From the NCBI RefSeq assembly GCF_000485595.1, contig NW_014577177.1, positions 300,867-353,490 of the forward strand: a DNA stretch of 52,624 nt. The letters are read 5' to 3'. This document shows positions 11,246-21,608 of the stretch, in pieces. Both the position numbers and the translations under genes were made by a program. Every line of letters starts with the position of its first letter. Position 1 is the stretch's first letter. Below the pieces are notes generated by a model. It had not been told where the DNA came from. It was given only the letters and a program-made list of their open reading frames with translations, and searched no databases. Source of the stretch: Priapulus caudatus (lineage: Eukaryota > Priapulida > Priapulimorpha > Priapulimorphida > Priapulidae).

Positions 11246-14200
11246 TTAACCACTGCACATGACACACGCATCTTTGTTTTCCAACGAGCAGGCTAGGGCC
11301 GCTACATTTTCCTCTTCGGTCTGCTCCTTCTTCACCTGTTTCGTCTTCAAACTCTGCTTGTCCACCGTGAACTTGATCGCGCTCGCGGCGGCCTTTGTGC
11401 GCAGGTAGTACATGCCGGTCTTCACGCCCTTCTTCCACGCGTAGAAGTGCATGCTGGTAAGCTTGGCGTAATTCGGCTCGGCGAGGTGAATATTCAGTGA
11501 CTGACTCTGGTCGATGAAGGCGCCGCGATCGGCAGCCATGTTGATTATCGTCTTCTGCGAGATCTCCCAGACGGTCTTGTAGAGCTGCTTCAGGTCGTCC
11601 GGGATCTCCTCGACGTTCTGAACGGAGCCGTTCTCGGCGATGATGCGGTTCTTCATGTGGTCGTCCCACAGGCCGCACTCGGTGAGGTCCTTCAGCAGGT
11701 GGTGGTTGACGATCTGGAACTCGCCGGAGAGCACGCGCCGCGAGTAGATGTTGCTCGTGTACGCCTCGATCGACTCATTGTTGCCGAGGATCTGTGCCGT
11801 CGACGCGGTCGGCATCGGCGCGAGCAGCAGGCTGTTGCGGACGCCGTGAGCGGCGATCTTCGCCTTGAGCGCGCTCCAGTCCCAGAGGTCGGTGGGGGTC
11901 ACGCCCCACATGTCGTACTGCAGGACGCCCTTGCTGACGGGGCAGCCGGCGTACGTCTCGTAGGGGCCAAGCTTCTCCGCGAGCTCGCAGCTCGCCTCCA
12001 GCGCGCCGTAGTATATCGACTCGAATATCTGCTTGTTGAGCAGCTGGGCTTGCTCGCTCTCGAACGGCAAGCGCATGAGGATGAACGCGTCGGCGAGACC
12101 CTGAACGCCGATGCCGATCGGACGGTGGCGCATGTTCGATCGGCGCGCCTCCTCAACCGGGTAGAAGTTGATGTCGATGATCTTGTTGAGGTTGCGCGTG
12201 ATGACCTTCGTCACGTCCTTCAGCTTGCGGAAGTCGTACGTCTTGTCCGCGCGCACGTACATGTTGAGCGCGACCGAGGCGAGGTTGCAGACGGCCGTCT
12301 CATCGGGCGACGAGTACTCGACGATTTCCGTGCACAGGTTGCTGCACTTAATGGTGCCGAGGTTCTGCTGGTTCGACTTGCGATTGCACGCGTCCTTGTA
12401 GAGCATGTAGGGAGTTCCCGTTTCCGTCTGCGATTCCATGATGGCGTACCACAGCTGCTGTGCTTTGATCGTCCTTCTCACTTTGCCCTGCTTTTCGTAC
12501 TTGGTGTAGAGAGCTTCGAATTCGTCGCCCCAGCAGTCGGCCAAGCCCGGGCATTCCGCCGGACACATGAGAGACCAGTCCTGATTGAGTTCGACCCTCG
12601 TCATGAACAGATCCGGGATCCAGAGCCCGTAGAACAGGTCTCTCGCTCGCTGTTCCTCCTTCCCGGTGTTCTTCTTGCAGTCGAGAAACTCGAAGATGTC
12701 CGCGTGCCACGGCTCGAGGTACATCGCAAAGGCGCCCGGACGCTTGTTGCCGCCCTGGTCGACGTACCTCGCCGTGTTATTGAAGACTCGCAGCATGGGA
12801 AGGAGGCCGTTCGAGCAGCCGTTGGTGCCGGCGATGTAGCTTCCCGAGGCGCGGATGTTGTGTATGTTGACGCCGATGCCTCCTGCGGACTTCGATATGA
12901 GCGCGCATTCCTTCAGCGTGTCGTAGATGCCCTCGATGCTGTCGTCCTTCATCGTCAGCAGGAAGCAGCTGGAGAGCTGCGGACGCGGCGTGCCGGCGTT
13001 GAAGAGCGTCGGCGACGCGTGCGTGAACCACTTCTCCGACAGCAGGTTGTACGTCTCGATGGCGCTGTCGATGTCCCTCTGGTGGATCCCGACGGACACC
13101 CTCATGAGCATCTGCTGGGGACGCTCCGCCACCTTGCCTGAAGCACACGGAAATGTTCGCTCGATACAGTGTCTGAATTCCTAGCGATTAGCTTTTTTAA
13201 AACTAAAGATAACAATGATCCACAATTGTGCACATTTTGAAGATTGAATATTATAATTTAACTAACAATGAATATTGGGCCCAATACAGAACGTTTTCAT
13301 TTCACAGTAAAATACAACATAAATATATCAAATGTATTGTGCCAAATAGAAATTGTGGCAGAGCGAAGGGAAACATGGGTAGTGTTCGTACATGGTTCAT
13401 ACAGGAGGACTGACATTTTTTTCAAGGACATTTGATCGGAAATTCAAGGACATTTTAACAGACATTTTATCGGAATTCATACACAGAACAAAACATACCT
13501 GGATTAATTTAATAACCCCATTCTTAATCACTGCATGTCACCTCTAAAACTTACCTGGATCACATTAATAAACCCTTCTAAACACTGTCACTTCTACAAC
13601 ATACCTTGATTTACTGACTGATTTTAGTGACTCACTGTAATTTGTGATCATCATTTAACTGTCTATCGTGTCTATAGCTTTTTAAGCTCATTTAACGCAA
13701 TTTTTATTGAGGTTTACACATTATTGATGATACAAAATTTCTTTTTATTACAGGCAAAGATTCTTTCTAAAAATTCAAGGACTTTTCAAGCACAAAATCA
13801 ACATTTACTAAATTAAAGTACATTTCAAGGACTCCCCTCAAATTCAAGTACATTTCAAGGACTCCCCTCAAATTCAAGGACTTTTCAAGGACTGTGCGAA
13901 CCATGTAGTATGTACGTGTTATTTGCATATCTTTTAACCACAAATAAGAAAAACAACGAATGGTTAATTTGCCAGTTAACTCATCAGTGTTTCTTATACA
14001 TAAGAGGCACAGTGGCGCACCGCCGCTGTCAAAATGTTCAGGGTTTCAGGTTGCCTCAAATGCAGTCGAAGACATTCAAAATTTTCAAATTGAGGAGTTC
14101 CCCCTCTCTCCCCCCGCATCTGCCTGCAGCATCCGCATGCGTGCCTAGGGCACGGCACGCCTTTGAATCCATCATGGGCGTTTTTTTCCCCCAAACTGGC

Positions 14201-17200
14201 CATTACCTCCTTTGTGTAATTTTCCCTCAGAAGAAACCCTGCTCATGTTAGAAATGCATGCAAAAGATGCTATCGACATATTCTGAAGGCGTTTCTAAAT
14301 TAAAATTAAACAAATGCACACTTTATTATATATAAATATATGTTATACATGCTTACCATTTATCTTAAGGAGGTATGAGCGCTCCAGTGTCTTAAAGCCA
14401 AAGTAGTGGTATTTGAAGTCACGGTCATATATGATAGCAGAGTCGAGTTTCTCTGCGTTATCCACAACAATCTTAAAAATGTCGTCTGCTATCATAGGTG
14501 AATGTTTGCCTGTATAAAGTTAAAAATAGTACAGATGTTTATTTCACTGTGACTGTGATTATTTTTAAAAGATGTCACAATTCAGAAGACATTTCACCCT
14601 CCCCTGCATTTTCTTAAAAACTAGCATTAAATTGAAGAAGGAGGAAGTAGGAGTGTAAACGGTGAAGCGTATGATCACTAGCAACACCGGTCCACGCGGT
14701 GAGCTGGACACCGATGCGCTGCAGCACGCAGTATTCTGGTATTGCAATACAGGAATATGCCTGACCCTGAGACTAAGATCTCGCCCGCCATGTGTATCTT
14801 TGGTCGACCTATAAAAGACTTCATCCCCATACTGCCAGGTCGATACAAGCCTCATCCCACATGGCGTGAAACCATGACGGCGAGGGAGGAAGCACTCAGG
14901 AACAGACACATGAAGGCTGCCGAAAGGTGACAGAGCACACCAAGTAACTACCACCGCTGGCAGTTGGCAACCACAGAACCAAACTGGCCCCCACCCCACA
15001 CGATGGGACAAAACTGGGGTTATCATTGAGGTTAGAGAATTCGACCAGTATGTTGTACACATTGATGATGCGGTTTCTGCGACGGTACGAACCTGTGGTG
15101 CCACAGAGAACCAAACCTCAGACACTGAAGGAGGACCTTCGCTATTCACCCACTGTCACGCCAACTGGGGCACATGGACACGTTCCCCAAACATTACAGT
15201 CTCCAACGCCCAGGACAGCGGAGCCGGCTGCCATGCTGCCGCCCCACCGGCGGTTACCCCAGCACCACTCCCAACTGCTGAACGACCTTCAGTGCCATCG
15301 CCTGCACCCAGTACTAGTGAGACGCCCTGTGAAACACCTGCTGCCCCGCCAACTACTCCTGCTGCACCCCCTAGCAGGCCGAATGTGCCCAGAATTGTGA
15401 CCCCCACGAAGGGAAGTAGGTTCCCCTGGAACTCCGCCACCTGAAAGAACACGTAGAGCTCGACAACCTCCTGTGTGGCAGAAGAACTATGTTTAAAACG
15501 TGAAATCAGGAACGGATGCAGGACATTTTTTTTGTCAGTCTTCGCTAGTAACCCAAAGACGGGGGGTGGGAGGGGGAGATAGAGTAGGTTGATTATAATC
15601 ATCCGTCATTTTATGTTTCAGTTATCAGCATTGTCCCACGTCCAGGCATGAAAATTAAAGTTCAAGAAATACACTGAAAATATTTCTAGAACAAATGCGA
15701 GAGAGCGAAGCGACCGAAGGGTGGGAGAAGGGGAGTGAGGTGTCCCACTTCCACGGTAGGGAGATTTTTTAATTTTGGGGGTTAGAATCAAGCAATCTGG
15801 TGCTTTTTAACCTTTTATTTTAAAAAGAACCTGTTAATAAAGCTAAAAAAAAATATATAACAAGTGCCGCGGAGCGACAGCGCCAGCGAAAAAAATACAC
15901 GGGAGCGGCGAGCGATTTCGCTCCCGTCTGCTTTCAAAGCGCTCTGGTAACAACAATTACGAGAGCGAAAATTTTGGAAGATACGAGAAAAAATCGCTCC
16001 CGTGCCGCCGGCAGCGTTAGAAATTAGTTCCGACCCCGGAGGCCCGAGCCCACCAAGTTTTTGCTCGGGCATTAACAATAAGTTTTTATATCGCAGGGGT
16101 TAATTATCGTGGGGAGTGAGGGCACGACCAGTTACACCAGACACGCACGTAACCAAAGCTGAATTCGTCACTGATTTGTAGAAAGTGAACTATTTTTATT
16201 CATTTAGATATCTAGAAGCAATGTAAACTGTATATACTNNNNNNNNNNGATCAAGGTCAAGGTAAAGGGTCATTCCGTGTCAAATCACCCAAAAAAAATG
16301 CAATTCTTAACCCCACCCCCCTAGATTTGGGTTAAACTTTCTTTTTATGGGGGTTTGGGGCAAAAACGGTCAATTTTCAAATTTCAGCTCAATCGGACCA
16401 GCGGTTTGGCCGCTATGACCTGTCCAATTTTGGCAAAATGGGCCAAATTTGGCGAAGCGCCCTATCTATGAACGTCCATAAATCAGTAACCACTGGCCCA
16501 ATCTTGATGGGAATGGTATCTTTGGAAAGGGAATTGCCTAAGGATTCCAAATCTATTTAAGGTAGGAGTAAGTTAAAAGTTGATGATCTCTTGACCTTAG
16601 CGTTTAGCTTCTGTATGTATTCGTGTTCAAAGTAACTGGATTTTATGACAAACCAATTAAATTCAAGTTAAATTGCACGGAGAAGTGTTTTTTGATTTGC
16701 TTTTGCAGACTACTGAGGAATATTACACCTCTGGTTCTTTTATATTTTGTGGAAAACATGTTGGGCTATAATTTTGGCCTATTTTCATTTCAAAGTCGCA
16801 AGGGCAACAAGGTCAAATTCAAGGTCAACGCTAAGGTCAAGAGATCATCAACTTTTAACTTACTCCTACCTTAAAAACAATGGCAGATTTGGAATCCTTA
16901 GGCAATTCCCTTTCCAAAGATACCATTCCCATCAAGATTGGGCCAGTGGTTACTGATTTATGGACGTTCATAGATAGGGCGCTTCGCCAAATTTGGCCCA
17001 TTTTGCCAAAATTGGACAGGTCATAGCGGCCAAACCGCTGGTCCGATTGAGCTGAAATTTGAAAATTGACCGTTTTCGCCCCAAACCACCATAGAAAGTA
17101 AGTTTCAGCCAAATCTGAGGGGGTGGGGTTAAGAATTGCATTTTTTTTGGGTGATTTGACACGGAATGACCCTATAATCACCTGTAAATGCCGATCAAAT

Positions 17201-20020
17201 ACTCAACTGCAACACACAAGTACACCACACGCTAACTGCTGCACACTGACACATAAATATATAGCAGGTAGGAAAGCGTGCTGCCAAAATTCGATCGACG
17301 CTCGCTTGATTTCATACGAATACAACACAAATATTCAACCATTCTACTCCATCTTTGTTTCTATTTGAAGAACAATGTTCACTTGTTATAAAAACATAAT
17401 GTCTGTGTTCGTAACCGAGCTGTGTCACGCGAAATCACACAAAGCCTGACGAAATTCTCGCGTTCGCTCCCGTTGCGCAGTTTATGTAACTGCATGGCTG
17501 CAAGTACAGGGCTATAGGTGGCGCACTGCATTTTGGGAAACTACCACGCTGCTTTCCAACTCCCATGTGAGCCCCGTCAAAGCCGCCAGTAGAGCGTTGC
17601 GGCGCAAAAATGAGGTCACAAAGAGCACCGGTGGGTGTTCCCTGATTCCAACAGCCATTAATTTTACATAAACTGCGCAACGGGAGCGAACGCGATAATT
17701 TCGTCAGGCTTTGTGTGATTTTGCGTGACACAGCTCGGTTACGAACATAGACAGTATGTTTTTATAACAAGTGAACACTGTTCTTCAAATAGAAACAAAG
17801 ATGGAGTAGAATGGTTGAATATTTGTGTTGTATTCGTATGAAATCAAGCGAGCGTCGATCGAATTTTGCCAGCACACTTTCCTACCCGTTATATATTTAT
17901 GTGTCAGTGTGCAGCAGCTTTAGCGTGCGGTGTACTTGTGTGTTGCAGATGAGCATTTGGACAGCATTTACAGAAAATTGTCGGCAATGAAAGCGAGTAG
18001 AGAAACATTAAGACTTTGGTAGTAAATAGATTTCGTATTTATGTATAGCATTATATTTTATTGAAACGCTCCAAGTGCCTGTGACCGAGACCAGCATGTC
18101 GCACGGAATAACTTTCCCCCGGGCGTAGATGGAGGGTCACGTGATGTGGCTGCACTTGTGTTAGGATTAGGGTTAGGGGAGAGGTTAGGGTTAGGGCTAG
18201 CCACAAGTTCCCTTCTCACTTAACACTACGTTGCCGAGAGGTTTCACAAGCCGACGCAATAGAATATTGTTCGGCACGACGTGCGCTGCTATTAAACGTA
18301 AAATTATCTAACTTTTTATGATTCTTATCGCTTCTCTGTGCTTCCACGCCTCGATTTATTATATGTGCGCTATCACTGAGCATGTATATACGTGTCAGCG
18401 AGTAATTATTAGAATTGATAAGATGAAACTGCGAACAAACACCGCCATTTTCCAATAGATATCCCATAATACGTAGCAAAAGTTCGTAAATTTTTGCGTA
18501 CAAAAAGAGACATAAGAACATCCATTGTTTTCAAGCAACCAGGCATTTCGTAAGGAAGGGTGTCAGGCTCCTACGATGTATAACAGTCGGAGAGCCTGGT
18601 CGGTTTAGGTTAGGGTTAGTGCTGCCACATAGCGGTACCCTCCCTCTACGCCCAGGAGAAAGCACAGGCACTTGGAACGTCTCAATAAAAAAAATTAATG
18701 GTAAATAAACACGAAATGTACCAAAGTCTTAATCTTTCTCTACTCTATTTCACCTATAATCACCTGTAAATGCCAGTCAAATGCTCATCTGCAACACGCA
18801 AGTACACCGCACGCGCGCGCTGTGCACAAACAACATGAATAAGAGAGCAGGTAGGAAAGCATGATCGCGAAATTCGCTCGACGCTCGCTTCATTTCACAC
18901 CTTCACAGCAAAAATACACATCCAACAGCTTCCATCTTGGTATCTATGTGTACATAAATGTTCACTTGTTCGAATTATAACTCTGGCCTTTGTCCTTACC
19001 TACTCCCGCCAGAGATATCTCGTGAAATCCTGCAGGAAATGTTCTCTCCGTGAAAATGTAGAGGACAACATGATTCGAAAATCCCCAACGGCGCTACTTT
19101 CGATCGATCGCTGTAGTCGTGTGTGCGTGACGTCATGCCCACGCGCATTATGCTTGGCTTGGCGGGCCTCGAAACGGAGCTCGGAGGCCGGCAGCAGCTC
19201 ATCCCGGCATGCAATGCGCCCCATTACTCGTGTATAAACAGACATCTCGTCCTCTTTACATTTTCACGGAGAGAACATTTCCTGCAGGATTTCACGAGAT
19301 ATCTCTGGCGGGAGTAGGTAAGGACAAAGGGCAGAGTTATAATGCGGTGTACTTGTGTGTTGCAGATGAGCATTTGAACGGCATTTACAGCAAGTTATCG
19401 GCAATAATAGACGAAATAGAGTAGAGAAACATTAAGACTGGTACTGGTGGTAAATACATTTCGTGTTTACATTTTTTTATTTATTGAGACGTTCCAAGTC
19501 ACAAGTGCCTGTGCCTGTGGGGGAAAGTGACACCCTATGTCGCACCGGGACGACCCCGGTGAGAACGGGACACTTGGGACGTCTGGGTACAGACAACAGT
19601 TCTTTAAAATACGGTTAATAATATGGTTTTCCCTTTTTACGGTTTTTAATGAACTGGCAACTGCGTAGGTTCGTTAGTAGTACTAGTACTAGTAGTACTA
19701 CTACTAGTACTAGTAATAGTAGTATTACTAATACGGTAATACTAATAATAGTAATACTATGTCTATGACTATGAGTAAACAGTATATTAAAGCACTTCAG
19801 TTTTAGTAGGACTACGTAAGTTGTATGTATGTTTGTTCACTTAGTGCGTAACCAGAATTATTAGAAGCACAGTTAAATTAGTAATGACATATACCTTCAT
19901 AGTTATCTGCGTTGGGTCAACGAATTCCTGATGGAGTCCGTAACAAAGCTTCGAAATGCGCGACGTGATTTTATCAAACATCACTCGCTCTTTCTTGCCG
20001 TTTCTCTTTAGGACGTACAT
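11246..20020 (-). CDS. RRM1: Ribonucleoside-diphosphate reductase large subunit, internal exon(s) not found
   Basis: Reduces NDPs to dNDPs together with RRM2. Three coding exons are seen. 19895-20020 is the ATG exon: 42 residues, the start of the ATP-cone with [18 protein letters not shown]. 14357-14509 begins KHSPMIADD and includes [20 protein letters not shown]. 11246-13137 is one large terminal exon of about 630 residues. The last carries the active-site set: the SSCF cysteine, CSNLCTEI (Asn, Cys, Glu), the VCNLAS cysteine, the GMYYLR radical-transfer tyrosines, and the C-terminal CVMC redox pair. Compared with the 792-residue human protein, about 67 residues between ITMK and GKHSP (rest of the ATP-cone and the following helices) are absent from 14510-19894. 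That intron is packed with repeats and contains a 10-N gap, so an assembly loss is likelier than a real deletion. Upstream E2F-type sites fit S-phase control. Confidence 0.95.
13390..13906. mobile_element. Candidate non-autonomous element with ACATGGTTC ends
   Basis: Inverted ends ACATGGTTCATACAG (left) and ACATGGTTCGCACAG (right, read inwards) bound about 515 bp rich in repeats of TTCAAGGACTT and CTCCCCTCAAATTCAAG (strongest at 13795-13890). It lies in the last RRM1 intron. The flanking target duplication is not clean, so the boundaries are tentative. Confidence 0.5.
14660..15500 (+). mobile_element. Decayed Ty3/Gypsy retrotransposon, integrase C-terminal part
   Basis: On the strand opposite RRM1, a relic resembles the end of a Gypsy-type Pol. 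It reads [16 protein letters not shown], then after a frame change [22 protein letters not shown] and a [20 protein letters not shown] stretch, then, after a stop near 14928 and further frame changes, LRRYEPV and a proline-rich tail. The [10 protein letters not shown] block is typical of the region after the integrase catalytic core. No LTR, reverse transcriptase or start is present. It is dead and sits inside an RRM1 intron. Confidence 0.75.
16239..16248. other. Assembly gap (10 N)
   Basis: Ten undetermined bases, probably a placeholder for a gap of unknown size. It lies at the left edge of a nested inverted-repeat region and inside the RRM1 intron that should hold the missing exon(s). Confidence 0.95.
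16266..17173. repeat. Long inverted repeat, about 340-bp arms
   Basis: Left arm 16266-16606 and right arm about 16832-17173 are over 90% reverse-complementary, starting AGGGTCATTCCGTGTCAAAT at both outer ends, around a loop of about 225 bp. There is no coding capacity. The right end abuts the left arm of a foldback element exactly where other foldback copies continue (CCT/ATAATCACCTG), so this element seems to have inserted into that foldback; the other side is lost at the N gap. Confidence 0.85.
17174..18083. mobile_element. Foldback hAT-like element, copy 1 (left end truncated)
   Basis: Long inverted arms (17174-17505 and about 17645-18083) surround a CpG-rich core. The right end, CCAAGTGCCTGTG, matches the termini of copies 2 and 3. 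The left end is missing because the inverted repeat 16266-17173 and an N gap replace it. The core (about 17506-17645) is unlike the cores of the other copies. Confidence 0.8.
18105..19536. mobile_element. TIR element with TTAGGG cores, interrupted by foldback copy 2
   Basis: Inverted ends around CTTTCCCCCGGGCGTAGATG (left) and CTTTCTCCTGGGCGTAGAGG (right, read inwards) run on into AGGGT and a GTGGCWGCAC block. ATGTCGCAC lies just outside both ends (18096-18104 and 19537-19545), a likely target duplication although the right boundary is off by two bases. TTAGGG-type repeats occur at 18163-18197 and 18606-18619. Foldback copy 2 (18663-19519) has inserted near its right end. Confidence 0.65.
18663..19519. 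mobile_element. Foldback hAT-like element, copy 2, 8-bp TSD
   Basis: An 857-bp palindromic element with termini CACAGGCACTTGGAACGTC. Flanks GGAGAAAG (18655-18662) and GGGGAAAG (19520-19527) match at seven of eight bases, as expected for a hAT-type target duplication. The arms run to about 19065 and 19245. The 180-bp core is CpG-rich and holds a TGACGTCA site. The right arm carries a short open stretch after a TTGCAG acceptor-like sequence. Confidence 0.85.
19676..19758. repeat. Trinucleotide TAG/TAC palindromic repeat
   Basis: About 80 bases made of TAG, TAC and TAA triplets (ACTAGT and AGTACT palindromes), able to fold on itself. It lies in RRM1 intron 1, about 140 bases from the exon 1 donor. 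Confidence 0.85.
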
Positions 20021-20171
20021 CCTTACAATCTTAGTTCAAAACTCACACTTAAAAAGGGAACAACTTTGTGTAAGAAATAAACAGGAATACGTTGAATAGA
20101 ATGAGGAGACTCAGAATCTCAACGGTATTCGACACGACAAACTCAACTCAGTCAACTGCCCCAATTGTCGA

Positions 20172-20280
20172 TTTCCCGCCAGATCTGCGCGCCAAACTAG
20201 ACTGGTACTCGCTCCCACCTCGATTACCCATCGAGTAACTAAGCCGAGATGTGGGAGCGAGTACCAGTCTACGCGGGAAA
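20172..20280 (-). promoter_or_regulatory. Cluster of E2F-type sites upstream of RRM1
   Basis: Three matches to the E2F consensus TTTSSCGC lie 152-260 bases upstream of the RRM1 ATG (20020): TTTCCCGCC (20172-20180), TTTGGCGCGC on the minus strand (20187-20196) and TTTCCCGCG on the minus strand (20272-20280). Vertebrate and Drosophila ribonucleotide reductase genes are E2F-regulated at G1/S, so the cluster probably marks the core promoter. A strong hairpin lies between the second and third sites. Function is inferred, not shown. Confidence 0.6.
20198..20271. repeat. Hairpin, about 25-bp arms, in the RRM1 promoter
   Basis: Arms TAGACTGGTACTCGCTCCCA (20198 on) and its reverse complement (ending 20271) flank a 22-base loop that contains a smaller CTCGAT/ATCGAG hairpin. 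It could be a tiny palindromic element or a cruciform-forming control sequence. Confidence 0.85.
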
Positions 20281-21608
20281 CATGCTACTGTGGCCCCACC
20301 GTTGGCCGTATTATTAATTAGAATGTATTATTTATTATGACTACTTTATTATACTACATATATCCATATATCACATGTTAGAAAAATTTTACACACATAC
20401 AAATGATCTAATGGGTAAATTATAGTTTTAAATCTATAGTGTTCTTCGTTTGACAATATCTTTTAGTTATGTATAGAAATTAATAGCGTCGCAGTTGTCT
20501 GTTTAATTATCATTATTATGTACCATAAAAATCAATAAATATAGTAGCTAAATAGTATTTTTTCTGTTATTCGTAATAAATGTATTATTATACATATTAA
20601 TAACATACAAGTATAAACCATAATATATTAATTATAGTAAATACCTCTACCGTCTACGTTTAGATTACCAAAATTTAGACAACAAACAACATTGTTTTCG
20701 ATAAAATTTATATTTTACACGTTTATTTCCACACGTTCATATCCTGTATACTTCTAACAGTATATACTAGAGAACATTTCACAATAGCCTGCCAAATTAG
20801 ATACGAGTTAGCAATATTGGGCCTTGATACACTGGAACATGATTGTATTGTTTGTCGTTATAAAATATAATATGCGTTAGGTACATATAGACAGGTAAGT
20901 AAGCTACTCATGTAATAATAAACCAATGCACTTGTAACAGCAATTAAGCATGTGGTATTAGAGACGTGTGGTAAAAGTAATATGAAATAAAACTGATTTA
21001 ACACCATATTGCAATGAATGCCAACTACTATTTTCGTTGGGAAAAATTAGCACATACACGTGTTATAACAGATTTGTTTTGGGCTATTTCTAATTGTTTT
21101 ATACTGTCTATTAACAAAAGACAATTTGGAGACATAGACACCTTGGTCCCAGGAATGTATCCAACTAGCTGAAAAACTGCTATCCAATCTAAATAGTTGA
21201 ACTAACATATAAATTCGATGGAGATTGATATCAAGTTTAAATTTGTTTTGTCTTTTATCTATTAATTCCTATAGCAAACAGGTTTGCTCTGAATAGCAAA
21301 TCAGAGAAACCTGATAGATGCTCAAAAATATTCTTTGCACTCATTAAGTGCAAGAAGGAATATTACAAATTACATGTCAGGCATATAATTATATTTGTGC
21401 TTTGACACAATAAGCACAAATAAACAGTTCAATACCGCATTGTGAGAGTTAAACAACATTCGGCTTTTACAGATCTTTGAGGCTAGTACTCATATATTAT
21501 CCCAAGCTATAATATAATTTTTATAAGTTCCAGTCACTACACTAGAGTCAACATCATCAAAACATGTACAAAAAGAATAATTAACAAATTCAAACACATG
21601 CAGCACGT
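20281..21608. other. Intergenic DNA between RRM1 and EIF4E2
   Basis: AT-rich sequence with no ORF or clear element. It probably holds the EIF4E2 3' UTR (AATAAA candidates on the minus strand near 20722 and 20330). Otherwise I see nothing in it. Confidence 0.5.

Noticed and set aside
11657-13141. A 494-residue open frame on the + strand
   Set aside because: It is the antisense of the RRM1 terminal exon, open because of the GC-rich codon use there; the minus-strand frame matches RRM1 throughout.
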